A DNA stretch of 64,000 nt from Streptomyces sp. S.PNR 29 (GCF_030386795.1 NZ_JANUQM010000007.1:124001-188000); one strand, 5' to 3'. Counted from the first letter of the stretch, positions 9,145-18,910 are shown. Notes: a model not told the origin generated them from the sequence alone. Numbers and translations are program-made.

Positions 9145-10233
9145 TCATGCCGGGGGCCCCGTCAGGTGCTGCATCACGGTGTCGAGGAACCGCGCACGGT
9201 CGCCGGGGTTCGTCCAGGCCCGGCTGAGCCGGAGCTGGATGGCGTTGAGCAGCTGGTCCGTCGCCAGGTCCCCGTCGGCCCTGCGGTCGATGAAGTCCTG
9301 CAGCAGCTGCTGGTACTCGGTCGACTGCTCCACGTCGACGCCGAGCCGACGGCGGACGATGCGGGCCAGCTTCTTGGCGTCCGGGGCCTGGAGGTGGAGG
9401 CGTACGCAGCGGCGCAGGAAGGCCGGGGGGAAGTCCCGCTCGCCGTTGCTCGTCAGCACCACGACGGGGAAGTAGCGGCACTGCACGCGGCCGCGCCGGA
9501 TCGTCACGTACCGGTCCTGCTCGTCGTCGGTGGCGACGACCACCTCCGGCTGGTCGGCGGCCAGGCGCGCCAGTTCCGGGATCTCGAATCCGCCGTCCTC
9601 GAACAGGGTGAGCAGGTCTCCGGGCAGGTCGATGTCGCTCTTGTCGATCTCGTCGATCAGCAGCACCCTGGGCTGGTCCTGGGGCAGCAGGGCGGTGCCG
9701 AGGGGGCCCAGCCGCAGGAACCGGGCGATCGACGAGGGCTCGCCCCCGTCCTGGTCCGCGGCTTCCGCGTCCGCCGCGGGCGGTTCCGCCGGGCCGGCCG
9801 GGGTCGTGAGCGCCCGGTGCAGGTTGGCTTCCTGGAGGCGGCCGATGGCGTCGTAGAGGTAGAGGCCGTCGCGCCGGACCGTGCGGCTGGTGATCGGCCA
9901 GTGCAGCACGGGCCCGAGCCCCAGGTCCGCCGCGATGCTGTGGGCCAGGGTCGACTTGCCGACGCCCGGCCTGCCCGTGACGAGGAGGGGCCTGCGCAGG
10001 TACAGGGCGGTGTTGACGACATCGACCTCGTCCCTGCCGGGGACGTAACCCTCGCCGCGCTTCAGGGTCCGCTCCCACGCCTCGCCCTGGCAGGCCGGCG
10101 GTGGGCAGGAGGGATCGGGCGTGTCGGTGAACTCGCGCCACGGCGGCGCGGGCGTGGCCTTCAGCCGCTCGCGGCGCTCCTCGGTGCCGCCGGCTCCCTG
10201 GTAGAGCCACCAGTCCTGCTGCGTCCCCGTCAT
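9145..10233 (-). CDS. MoxR-family AAA+ ATPase of the conflict operon
   Basis: A 362-residue AAA+ ATPase. Walker A is GRPGVGKST (about 87-95) and Walker B is LLIDEIDKSD (about 191-200), followed by a sensor-1-like segment (VVVLTSNGERDFPPAFLRRC) and an arginine-finger region. The acidic insert at about 146-168 is unusual. ATG 10233 is chosen for its AGGGGGTG ribosome site; an in-frame ATG 10257 overlaps the upstream TGA as ATGA and is an alternative that would also give translational coupling. MoxR proteins act as ATP-driven remodelers working with vWA-domain partners, which fits the hub gene directly downstream and the caspase-VMAP gene directly upstream. Ring formation is inferred from the family. 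Confidence 0.9.
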   Translation of the reverse strand: MTGTQQDWWLYQGAGGTEERRERLKATPAPPWREFTDTPDPSCPPPACQGEAWERTLKRGEGYVPGRDEVDVVNTALYLRRPLLVTGRPGVGKSTLAHSIAADLGLGPVLHWPITSRTVRRDGLYLYDAIGRLQEANLHRALTTPAGPAEPPAADAEAADQDGGEPSSIARFLRLGPLGTALLPQDQPRVLLIDEIDKSDIDLPGDLLTLFEDGGFEIPELARLAADQPEVVVATDDEQDRYVTIRRGRVQCRYFPVVVLTSNGERDFPPAFLRRCVRLHLQAPDAKKLARIVRRRLGVDVEQSTEYQQLLQDFIDRRADGDLATDQLLNAIQLRLSRAWTNPGDRARFLDTVMQHLTGPPA

Positions 10234-10253
10234 CGGGGCACCCCCTGGTTCCT

Positions 10254-12305
10254 TCATGGTCGCGACGGGTCCGCTGCCGCCGGGCCGTGCAGGGACCGGA
10301 CGTCCATCGTGTGGTCGGGATCGTCCCACAGCAGTGCCATCCGGCTGCCGGTACCGCCTGCCGCCGGGGCCGAGGCCCGGTTGCGGCGCAGGGTGTGGAG
10401 GTCACGGGGCAGGGTCAGCACGTTCGTCGTCGGTGTGCCGTCGTCGGCGGGGGCGAGCAGCGCGGCCAGTTCCGCCTCCTCGGCGCCTCCCGCCGACGGT
10501 CCGCCGTCGCGCCACCACACGGTCGCCGGCACCCCGCCCTCCAGTGCCGCGTCGAGCACGTCCTGCGTCCGGCTGCCCGAGGCCACCACGCAGGCGGGTG
10601 CCGGTCCGATGCCGAGTTCCACGCCGAGGCCGCCGGTCACCTGATGATCCGTCACCACGCGTACGGCGTCGGGGTAGGCGCCGCCCTGTGCGTGCGCCCA
10701 GCTCCACTTGCGCAGCCAGGCCGCGCGCGAGTCGTCCCGTTCCTCGGGGCAGCGGACGACGACCTGGTGCAGCACACCGAGGGGGCGGGTCCGGCCCCGC
10801 CGGACCGGCATCGGCCACTGGTCGAAGGGGACGTCCAGCAGCTCGAACGGCACATGGAACTCGACGCGTTCGACGCCGGCGTACGCGTCCGGGTCGGAGG
10901 GGGCGCCGAACGCGTGGGCCGTGCGCTTCAGTTGGCCGGCCAGCTCCTCGCGCACCTGGTCGAGGGTGAGCGGACGGTCCTCCGACTCCCAGATCGCCGT
11001 GGTCGTGTCCCGGCGCAGCCACATGCGGGCCAGATAGAGGTCCTCGCCGTCGGCGGCGGGCTCCAGCCGCAGGTGCAGCACGGTGCTGCGGGCCCGGGAC
11101 GGGGGCGGTGGCAGGGCCGGTGCGCCCAGTCGCTGCCGGGTGCGCTCCACCCAGTCGCTCAGCCGGGCCGCCCAGTCGGGGTCGGTCGCCCGGGCGCGGT
11201 CGGCCAGGAAACGTACGAACGGCAGGGTCAGCGGGGTGTCCGGCCGGTGTCCCTGCCGCTCGTCGAGGTCGAGGGCGATGTCGGTCAGGCTCTCTCCGGG
11301 CAGCCCCGTGTGCACGGGAGCCGCGCATCCGGTGACCTTGAACGCCCAGGTGTAGGCGTCGTAGGTGTGCCGGGGCAGGGAACGGTCCGCGAACAGCGGT
11401 CCGAGGCCGTCCCAGGCGGGCTGGTCGAGCCGGGCGGCGGCCGGCGGGAGGGCCCCCGGGCCGTCGTCGAGGAACGAGCTCTCGGTCCAGTCGCGGTCCC
11501 TGATGAACTGCGGGAGCTGCCGGGTCCCGTTGTTCCGCCGCAGATCCTCGAAGCGCAGGTGCACGCGGCGGGCGATCTCCGCGAGGCCGGCTGTGCAGTC
11601 GAGCAGGTTCCGGTCCGCCAGTTCGCCGAGCAGGACCTCGGTGAACTGGCCCGACGCCGTTTCCGGGTCGTTCCGCGACGCCTCGCCCTCGCGGGAGGCG
11701 TACAGCTCGAACTGCCGCCGCCCGGTGCGGAGACTGCCGCCCCCGTAGTCGAAGCTGGGGAAGTTCAACGCGCTGCCCCGCGGGACCTCGACACGGCATG
11801 CGTCGACCAGGGCCGCCTGCAGCGGGAAGCGGCACCGCACCAGGTCGGTGCGCCACCAGTGCAGCGCCGAGTCCAGATTGAGGTGCCGGATCTCGCCCCG
11901 GTGGGCGTCCGCGCACGGCAGCATCATCTCGCGTTTCGGGGAGAGGAAGCCGTGCCCGGCCCAGTAGATCCACAGCATGTCGCCGTCGCACTCGGGGAGT
12001 TCACGGAACAGCGCGTTGCGCACGTTCTCCTCGGTCGCGGGCCGGCACCGGTCCTTCAGGGCGGCGAGCTGCGCGGCTGCCGACCAGTCGAGGCCCTCCG
12101 GGTCCAGGGGGGACAGCAACAGCCGGACGTTGTCCGGCGGCACCTGTGCGGGGCCGGTGAGCCACCGGGCGAACCGCAGCGCGTCACGCGCCGCGCCGCG
12201 CAGGTTCCAGCGCGCGGTGAGCGCGTACTGCTCGACGCCGACGACCAGCGCGTACGTCCGCTGCGGGCACAGGGTCGCGGGGAGGAGGCTGTTCCGGTCG
12301 GTCAC
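10254..12305 (-). CDS. Caspase-like protease fused to VMAP-type C-terminal domain
   Basis: A 683-residue protein. The N-terminal caspase/metacaspase fold (about 17-235) has TYALVVGVEQY as strand 1, the catalytic His in WIYWAGHG (H118) and the catalytic Cys in ALVDACR (C170), so the dyad is intact. A middle region (about 285-410) is unassigned. The C-terminal about 270 residues contain VEFHVPFELLDVPFDQWPM and a terminal RMALLWDDPDHTMD, which resemble the VMAP C-terminal domain (vWA-MoxR-associated protein). GTG 12305 is preferred because GGAGG precedes it and it overlaps the upstream TGA as GTGA. No signal peptide or membrane segment is seen. As in related systems, the caspase is the likely effector, held inactive until the NTPase partner signals. 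Confidence 0.85.
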   Translation of the reverse strand: MTDRNSLLPATLCPQRTYALVVGVEQYALTARWNLRGAARDALRFARWLTGPAQVPPDNVRLLLSPLDPEGLDWSAAAQLAALKDRCRPATEENVRNALFRELPECDGDMLWIYWAGHGFLSPKREMMLPCADAHRGEIRHLNLDSALHWWRTDLVRCRFPLQAALVDACRVEVPRGSALNFPSFDYGGGSLRTGRRQFELYASREGEASRNDPETASGQFTEVLLGELADRNLLDCTAGLAEIARRVHLRFEDLRRNNGTRQLPQFIRDRDWTESSFLDDGPGALPPAAARLDQPAWDGLGPLFADRSLPRHTYDAYTWAFKVTGCAAPVHTGLPGESLTDIALDLDERQGHRPDTPLTLPFVRFLADRARATDPDWAARLSDWVERTRQRLGAPALPPPPSRARSTVLHLRLEPAADGEDLYLARMWLRRDTTTAIWESEDRPLTLDQVREELAGQLKRTAHAFGAPSDPDAYAGVERVEFHVPFELLDVPFDQWPMPVRRGRTRPLGVLHQVVVRCPEERDDSRAAWLRKWSWAHAQGGAYPDAVRVVTDHQVTGGLGVELGIGPAPACVVASGSRTQDVLDAALEGGVPATVWWRDGGPSAGGAEEAELAALLAPADDGTPTTNVLTLPRDLHTLRRNRASAPAAGGTGSRMALLWDDPDHTMDVRSLHGPAAADPSRP

Positions 12306-13528
12306 CCGGCCTCCGCCACGGCTCGGGCGATCCCGTCGTAGACGCCGCCGATCTTCCAGTACGCGCTGTGGCACGGAGGGAACGGCTGCCGGCTACTCAC
12401 CTCGTGGTCGGTGACCCTGGGGTCGCCGGGGAAGACCGGTTCCGCGAGGAAGGCCAGCATGTCCTGACGGTCGAAGATGTTGAGCCAGCGGGGGAAGCCG
12501 TCCGGCAGGGGGTCGCCCGGCTCCAGGCCGGCCAGGGCGCCCAGTTCGTGCAGGAAGGGCGCCTGGGATCCAACGGTGACGAGGAGCCGCGGGCCCCGAA
12601 GGGGCTCTCCGCGCGCGGCGCGCTGGGCGAGCAGATCGACCAGCGCGACACCGCCCAGGCTGTGTCCGACCAGCACGGTCGGCCCGTCATCGGCGGTGAT
12701 CGTGCGGTGCAGGTGGTCGCGCAGGGCCTGCCCTCTGGCCTGGTAGCGGAGGATGTCCCCGAGGAAAGGGGTGGCCTGCTGGGTGATCGGCCCCCGCCAC
12801 AGATTGAGGGCGGGCTGGGTGGTGACGCGCAGGGCGAGCTTCCCGAGCAGCGCCGCCGCCCGGCCGCCGGGCCACCGCGCGTCGCCTCCGAGCCGGGCCG
12901 TGATCACCTCGACCATCCGGTCCCGCTCGGCGCCCGTGCACTCCGCGTCGGCGCCGGCCCGGGCCAGGGCCTCGGCCACGAGGGCTCTGGCGGCGGCGAC
13001 GGCGAACTCCCGGGCGGCCGGCTCCTCGAAGGCGTTCGCGGCGGCACGGGTCGCCTCGTCCGAGGCGCGGACGGTCTCCAGCGCGGGAGGGTAGTGGCGG
13101 GCCAGGCCGGTGCCGCGCAGCAGCCCGCCGAGTTCGTCCCCCTCGCCCGGGTCCGTGGGGAGCTCGGCCAGCAGCTCCATCACCTCGGAGCCCGCCGCCC
13201 GCACCCCCGGCGGGCCGAAGCCGTCGTCGGTGCCGCCCGTGTCGGCGAGCACCCGCAGTTCGCACAGCGGGTCGGCCAGCAGCAGCGCCCACTCGGCCGC
13301 CTCCTGGTCCGGCGGAACCACCGCCCCGTCGCCCGCGGCACGGGTCCGGCGCTCCCCGGGGACCGCACGCCCTCCCGCGCCACGAGGCACCCCGAACGCC
13401 TCCCCCCAGAAGCAGGAAGCGACCGAGGCCTCGGGAAACCGCTCAAGGAGCCGGCACCGGACGCGCTCCCACAGCCGGTCGTGGCCTTCGCGCCGCACCC
13501 CCGTGCCGTGGACGAACAGAAACCGCAT
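12302..13528 (-). CDS. Alpha/beta-hydrolase (lipase/esterase-like), first gene of conflict operon
   Basis: A 408-residue alpha/beta hydrolase. RFLFVHGTGVRREGHDRLW gives strand 1 and the oxyanion loop, TVLVGHSLGGVALVDLL holds the nucleophile elbow (S290), NIFDRQDMLAFL is a candidate acid region, and PPCHSAYW a candidate catalytic His. A long helical insert (about 100-240) forms the lid region. ATG 13528 has a strong AGGGGGG ribosome site. Its TGA overlaps the GTG start of the caspase gene, so the two are translationally coupled. It carries no signal peptide, arguing for a cytoplasmic substrate such as a phospholipid or acyl ester. Its place at the head of the operon suggests either a second effector or a processing enzyme; this is inference. 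Confidence 0.8.
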   Translation of the reverse strand: MRFLFVHGTGVRREGHDRLWERVRCRLLERFPEASVASCFWGEAFGVPRGAGGRAVPGERRTRAAGDGAVVPPDQEAAEWALLLADPLCELRVLADTGGTDDGFGPPGVRAAGSEVMELLAELPTDPGEGDELGGLLRGTGLARHYPPALETVRASDEATRAAANAFEEPAAREFAVAAARALVAEALARAGADAECTGAERDRMVEVITARLGGDARWPGGRAAALLGKLALRVTTQPALNLWRGPITQQATPFLGDILRYQARGQALRDHLHRTITADDGPTVLVGHSLGGVALVDLLAQRAARGEPLRGPRLLVTVGSQAPFLHELGALAGLEPGDPLPDGFPRWLNIFDRQDMLAFLAEPVFPGDPRVTDHEVSSRQPFPPCHSAYWKIGGVYDGIARAVAEAG

Positions 13529-13614
13529 CGCTCGGCGCCCCCCTCGTCGTGCCGTCCGCACTGGGACGACAGTACCCGCGAGGGCGGGCCGCCCCGAAAG
13601 GGCGGGAGCCCGCG

Positions 13615-14022
13615 TCAGCCCTCGTCGGCCGTCAGCCGCAGGGAGATGCTGTTGATGCAGTACCGCTGGTCGGTCGGCGTCGGATATCCCTCGCCCTCGA
13701 AGACGTGCCCGAGGTGCGAGCCGCACCGGGCGCACCGCACCTCGGTGCGCACCATCCCGTACGAGCGGTCCTCCACGAGCTCCACCGCGTCGCTGTCCTT
13801 CGGGTCGTAGAAGGACGGCCAGCCGCAGTGGGACTCGAACTTCGTGTCCGAGGTGAACAGGTCGGCGCCGCAGGCGCGGCAGGAGTAGACGCCCTTGGTC
13901 TTGGTGCTGGTGTACTCACCGGTGAAGGCGGGTTCCGTGGCGGCCTCGCGCAGGACGGCGTACTCCGACGGGGTCAGCTCCGCGCGCCACTGCTCGTCCG
14001 GCTTCTCGACGTCGTACGGCAT
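13615..14022 (-). CDS. msrB: Peptide-methionine (R)-S-oxide reductase MsrB
   Basis: A 135-residue zinc-containing MsrB, full length for the family. Two CxxC zinc pairs are present (C48/C51 and C97/C100), with catalytic C122 in RYCINSISLRL and another Cys in ESHCGWPSF (C66). It reduces methionine-R-sulfoxide in proteins using thioredoxin. ATG 14022 lies 19 nt after the murC stop on the same strand, so it is probably read through from murC. It is separated by about 86 nt from the conflict operon, which likely has its own promoter there. Confidence 0.96.
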   Translation of the reverse strand: MPYDVEKPDEQWRAELTPSEYAVLREAATEPAFTGEYTSTKTKGVYSCRACGADLFTSDTKFESHCGWPSFYDPKDSDAVELVEDRSYGMVRTEVRCARCGSHLGHVFEGEGYPTPTDQRYCINSISLRLTADEG

Positions 14023-14041
14023 GAGCCTTCAGCCCCTCACT

Positions 14042-15430
<1,389 letters not shown>

Positions 15431-15536
15431 GCGTTTCTCCCTAGTGCGTACTGACGCTGTGCGTACTGATACGGCGGACGTTCAGCGGCCCAGCCTATGC
15501 CGAACCGTTCAAGATCATCGACGCAACCGCCGCCCG

Positions 15537-16010
15537 TCAGGCCTTGCTGTGGGAGAACAGCTTCAGCACCGGCACACCCACCTTGTGCCGAGCCCGCGAC
15601 GCCCAGTCCCGGTGGAAGAACTCCTCGACGTAGTGCGGGTCGGTCAGCACGATCACCTCGTCGGCGGCGACCTCCTCGACCAGGGACTTCAGGGCGTCCA
15701 GCGGATGGTCCTCGACGAGGCGGCCGTCGGCCTCGCTGCCGGAGGCGTGCAGGGCCCGCAGGGACACCTCCAGCGCCCGCTGCCCCTCGCTCTTGGCCTC
15801 CTCACCCTCGGGTGTCTCGCCCTCCCGGGCCGCCTCGTCGATCTCGCCCAGGGCGATGTCGTCGATGGCCCGCAGCAGGCGATCGGCCTGGTCGCCGCGC
15901 GGCTGGAGCAGCACGTTGAAGGCGACCGGCTCGTCTCCGTGCAGGGTGGTGACGAACTCGACGTCGGCGGACGTCAGGGCCTTCTCGATCATCAACACGC
16001 TGGTGAACAT
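15537..16010 (-). CDS. Conserved actinobacterial protein, possible nucleotide-binding (USP-like) fold
   Basis: A 157-residue acidic protein. The start is ATG 16010. The sequence alternates hydrophobic strands and helices, with a C-terminal DEVIVLTDPHYVEEFFHRDWASRARHKVGVPVLKLF that resembles a Rossmann-like strand followed by a DNA/nucleotide-stress type C-terminus. A long charged loop (EGETPEGEEAKSEG) sits in the middle. Similar Streptomyces proteins are sometimes labelled indole-3-glycerol phosphate synthase, but no TIM barrel or catalytic Lys/Glu pattern is present, so that name looks wrong. It lies between murC and the RibD-like reductase with 106-nt and 159-nt gaps. Function unknown. Confidence 0.75.
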   Translation of the reverse strand: MFTSVLMIEKALTSADVEFVTTLHGDEPVAFNVLLQPRGDQADRLLRAIDDIALGEIDEAAREGETPEGEEAKSEGQRALEVSLRALHASGSEADGRLVEDHPLDALKSLVEEVAADEVIVLTDPHYVEEFFHRDWASRARHKVGVPVLKLFSHSKA

Positions 16011-16169
16011 CAGGCGCGCCCCTTCTCCTTCGAGGGCCGTGCAGGCCCTGCGGAAACCATCCTGCCCCGTAACCGCACGGGTACTGCCTGATCCAGTGTG
16101 CCCGCCCGAAGCTGAACGGAACGGTACATTCCTGCCGATTCGGGACCTGCCCTGCCTTTGTACCGGCGT

Positions 16170-17066
16170 TCAGGCCCGCCGGTACCTGCTGAAGAGGAAG
16201 CCTTCCTCCTCCAGGAGGGACACCATCGCGAACCGCTGCGGAACCGCGATCGAGGGCCCTCCGGCGATGCGCTGCGCGTCACCCGCGGTGAGCATCGGGG
16301 AGACGGTCAGACAGAGCTCGTCGAGCACGCCGGCCGCCACCATCTGCCCGAGCAGCCGCGGGCCGCCTTCGGTCAGCAGCCGGGTGTGACCGAGGCCGGC
16401 GAGGGCCTGGACGGCGCGGGCGGGGTCCACGCCGGTGCCGTCGCCGGCGATCACCACCCGGGCACCCGCCTTCTCGGCGGCGGCGACGCGGTCGGGGGCG
16501 GCCGCGGCGCCCGTCAGGATGAGCGTGGGCACCAGGGGCGAGGTGAACAGCGGCAGCGAGAAGTCCAGCTCCAGGCCGGCGGTGACCACCGCGATCGCCG
16601 GGGCGGGCCCCTGCCCGGCCGCCTCCCGCATCGCCGTGAACTCGGCACGCGCGCGAGCGGGGCGGTACCCCTCCTGACGTACCGTTTCCGCACCGACGAC
16701 CACGACGTCCGCCAGCGCCCGCAGCGTGCCGAAGATCCGCATGTCGGCCGCGCTGGAGATGGGCTGCGAACGATTGTCGTGCTGCGCGGCCCCGTCGAGC
16801 GTGGACACCATGTTGGCCCGCAGCCAGGGCTCCCGCCGCCCGGTACCGGCCTCGGGATAGGCGTAGGCGTCGGCCAGCTCGGTGAGGCTCCACTCCCGGT
16901 CGACATGGCTGGAAACGTGCGCTCCGCCCGGGCCGCCGGCTCCAGGAGCCGCACCGGCGGCAGCGGCCCGAAGGCCGGCCCCGGCACCCCCCCGCCTCTC
17001 CTCACCGGATATCCCGTCGAAGGTCCTGACTGCTGTCTCGTCGGTCACAGGGAACAGGCGTCGCAT
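16170..17066 (-). CDS. RibD C-terminal/dihydrofolate-reductase-like pyrimidine reductase
   Basis: A 298-residue protein with one RibD-C fold. REPWLRANMVSTLDGAAQHDNRSQPISS is the typical N-terminal substrate block, DVVVVGAETVRQEGYRP is the NADPH-binding segment, and GGPRLLGQMVAAGVLDELCLTVSPML is the C-terminal signature. The deaminase half of RibD is absent, so on its own it would only do the NADPH-dependent reductase step, if it works on a riboflavin intermediate at all. ATG 17066 is chosen over the longer frame because the upstream residues do not resemble the family. It is divergent from zapE, with about 130 nt between the starts. Confidence 0.85.
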   Translation of the reverse strand: MRRLFPVTDETAVRTFDGISGEERRGGAGAGLRAAAAGAAPGAGGPGGAHVSSHVDREWSLTELADAYAYPEAGTGRREPWLRANMVSTLDGAAQHDNRSQPISSAADMRIFGTLRALADVVVVGAETVRQEGYRPARARAEFTAMREAAGQGPAPAIAVVTAGLELDFSLPLFTSPLVPTLILTGAAAAPDRVAAAEKAGARVVIAGDGTGVDPARAVQALAGLGHTRLLTEGGPRLLGQMVAAGVLDELCLTVSPMLTAGDAQRIAGGPSIAVPQRFAMVSLLEEEGFLFSRYRRA

Positions 17067-17195
17067 ACCGTGAAGTCTGGCACGGCTCGGGGCCCGCCCG
17101 GCGAATACCACAGGGCCCCGGGCGCCCGGAATGTGAGGGAACCCCCACGAGCGGCCCCGCACACCCCCACCGAGCAGGCCCTAGCATGGTGAACC

Positions 17196-18299
17196 GTGTC
17201 GTCCTCCTCCGCCGCCCCCGGTCCGACCTCGATAGCCGACGCCGCTCCGCTGTCCCTGTGCGCCCGTGAGCCGCACGTCCCCGCCGAGCGGCTGGTCGCC
17301 GAGATGGTGCCGCCGCCGCGCTTCGACTCGGTGCGCTTCAGCACGTACATCCCGGACCCGAACCAGCCCAGCCAGACGGAGGCGGTACGCGTCCTGGAGG
17401 GCTTCGCGGCCGGGCTCGGCGGGGCACAGGCCGGCACCGGCAGGCGCGGCTTCTTCGGCTTCGGCAGGAGCAGGGCGCCGAAGGCCCCGGCGGGCCCCCG
17501 CGGCGTCTACCTCGACGGCGGCTACGGCGTCGGCAAGACCCACCTGCTGGCCTCCCTCTGGCACGCCACCGACGCCGAGCCCGCCCGCAAGGCGTTCGGC
17601 ACGTTCGTGGAGCTGACCAACCTGGTCGGCGCCCTCGGCTTCCAGCAGACCGTCCAGACCCTCTCCGGCCACCGCCTGCTGTGCATCGACGAGTTCGAGC
17701 TCGACGACCCCGGCGACACCGTCCTCGTCTCCACCCTGCTCGGCAAGCTGGTGGACGCGGGCGTGGCGCTCGCCGCCACCTCCAACACGCTGCCCGGCAA
17801 ACTCGGCGAGGGCCGGTTCGCGGCAGCAGACTTCCTGCGCGAGATCCAGGGCCTGTCCGCCCACTTCCGCACCCTGCGCATCGACGGCGAGGACTACCGC
17901 CACCGCGGCCTGCCCGAGGCGCCGGCGCCGTACTCCGACGAGCAGGTGACCAAGGCGGCGCACGCCACCCCGGGCGCCACGCTGGACGCCTTCCCGCAAC
18001 TGCTGGACCACCTCGCCCGCGTTCACCCCAGCCGCTACGGCGCGCTGACCGACGGCGTGAAGGCGGTGTGCCTCACCGACGTGCGCCCCGTGCCGGACCA
18101 GTCGACGGCGCTGAGGCTCGTCGTCCTCGCGGACCGGCTCTACGACCGTGAGGTGCCGGTCCTGGCCTCCGGCCTGCCCTTCGACCGGCTGTTCAGCGAG
18201 GAGATGCTGAAGGGCGGCTACCGCAAGAAGTACTTCCGGGCGATCTCCCGGCTCACCGCGCTGGCCCGCGACGCCCAGCGACTCGTCGAGTCCCGCTGA
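17196..18299 (+). CDS. zapE: Cell division protein ZapE / AFG1-like AAA ATPase
   Basis: A 367-residue AFG1-family ATPase. Walker A is DGGYGVGKTH (about 107-116), Walker B LLCIDEFELDD (about 164-174), and a sensor region is ATSNTLPGKLGEGRF. FDSVRFSTYIPDPNQPSQ in the N-terminal part is typical of the actinobacterial branch. ZapE in proteobacteria associates with FtsZ rings; the mitochondrial homologue helps protein turnover, so the exact role here is by analogy only. The GTG start at 17196 lies in the 130-nt divergent region shared with the RibD-like gene. Confidence 0.92.
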   Translation: MSSSSAAPGPTSIADAAPLSLCAREPHVPAERLVAEMVPPPRFDSVRFSTYIPDPNQPSQTEAVRVLEGFAAGLGGAQAGTGRRGFFGFGRSRAPKAPAGPRGVYLDGGYGVGKTHLLASLWHATDAEPARKAFGTFVELTNLVGALGFQQTVQTLSGHRLLCIDEFELDDPGDTVLVSTLLGKLVDAGVALAATSNTLPGKLGEGRFAAADFLREIQGLSAHFRTLRIDGEDYRHRGLPEAPAPYSDEQVTKAAHATPGATLDAFPQLLDHLARVHPSRYGALTDGVKAVCLTDVRPVPDQSTALRLVVLADRLYDREVPVLASGLPFDRLFSEEMLKGGYRKKYFRAISRLTALARDAQRLVESR

Positions 18300-18410
18300 C
18301 ACCGGGCCCGCCCGACGGGCCCCATTACCTCAGCAACGGCCGCGCCACAAGGCCCGGTTCACGCCAGCCGATCCACGGTTTTCAGGCTCTCTTCAGCTCG
18401 AAACGTTAAG

Positions 18411-18440
18411 TTAACCCTGCAAACGACTTTGCAGGGTTAA
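18411..18440. promoter_or_regulatory. Perfect 13-bp-arm palindrome, probable operator
   Basis: TTAACCCTGCAAA, four bases CGAC, then TTTGCAGGGTTAA: a perfect inverted repeat of 13-bp arms. It is much more AT-rich than its surroundings and is not followed by a T-run. It lies 112 nt after zapE and 72 nt before the small exported protein gene, upstream of the carbonic anhydrase/SulP genes. An operator is more likely than a terminator, but a hairpin ending zapE transcription cannot be excluded. Confidence 0.7.
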
Positions 18441-18448
18441 TGTGTTTC

Positions 18449-18487
18449 TTGACCAGCCGTTGACCAACCGTTGGTCTGCACTAGAGG
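18449..18487 (+). promoter_or_regulatory. Direct/inverted repeat cluster and possible sigma-70-type promoter
   Basis: Two 11-bp direct repeats, TTGACCAGCCG (18449) and TTGACCAACCG (18460), differ at one base. The second leads into the inverted repeat GACCAA-CCG-TTGGTC (18462-18476). TTGACC at 18460 and TAGAGG at 18482 are 16 nt apart, a fair -35/-10 pair for transcription into the 18512 gene. The overlap of repeat and -35 suggests regulated initiation. Confidence 0.5.
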
Positions 18488-18511
18488 CGTGAACTGCCTG
18501 AAGGGGGGCGC

Positions 18512-18910
18512 ATGTTCCGAGGTACGACGGCCCGGACCGTGGTTTCGCTCCTCGCCGCCGTTCTGCTGGCCCTGCAGTTCTTCGCCCCTACGGCATCCTT
18601 CGCATCCGCGCACACGGCCCGTCATGCCGTGGCCAAGGGTCAGCCCGGAATCAAGCCCTCCGGCCAGTCCCTGCGCGACGAGCACGTCCACTGCCGGGAT
18701 GCCGGAAGCGCAGGGGACCCGACCGGCCCCCTGCGCACCCGCGACCGGCACCGCACCGCCGACTCCGCGCCCGAGGCGCCCGAACGCCCGCTCCTGAGGC
18801 CGTGCGCCTGGACCGCACCCGAGCCGGCCGCACCCGGTGCCACGCATCTGCGCACATCGAGATGGCCGACCGATCACACACCGGCCGCTCTACAGGTGTT
18901 CCGCTGCTGA
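18512..18910 (+). CDS. Small exported protein of unknown function upstream of carbonic anhydrase
   Basis: A 132-residue ORF with ATG 18512 behind GAAGGGGGG. The N-terminus (FRGTTARTVVSLLAAVLLALQFFAPTASFASAH) is a clear signal peptide with an ASFASA-type cleavage site near residue 33. The mature part is hydrophilic, rich in Arg, Pro, Ala and Asp, with three Cys and several His (DEHVHCRD, LRPCAW, VFRC) and no recognisable domain. It ends 77 nt before the carbonic anhydrase start in the same orientation. A role in inorganic-carbon handling is only positional. Weak conservation of such a low-complexity tail would not be surprising. Confidence 0.6.
   Translation: MFRGTTARTVVSLLAAVLLALQFFAPTASFASAHTARHAVAKGQPGIKPSGQSLRDEHVHCRDAGSAGDPTGPLRTRDRHRTADSAPEAPERPLLRPCAWTAPEPAAPGATHLRTSRWPTDHTPAALQVFRC

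Noticed and set aside
9101..10405. 434-residue minus-strand frame overlapping MoxR
   Set aside because: Out of frame with the Walker motifs and composed of Arg/Gly/Pro-rich sequence.
7912..10644. 910-residue plus-strand open frame opposite the conflict operon
   Set aside because: Low-complexity Arg/Ser/Ala sequence without motifs, antisense to the vWA-like hub and MoxR genes.
15537..16010. Indole-3-glycerol phosphate synthase annotation
   Set aside because: No TIM-barrel signature or catalytic residues; the protein is too short and acidic.
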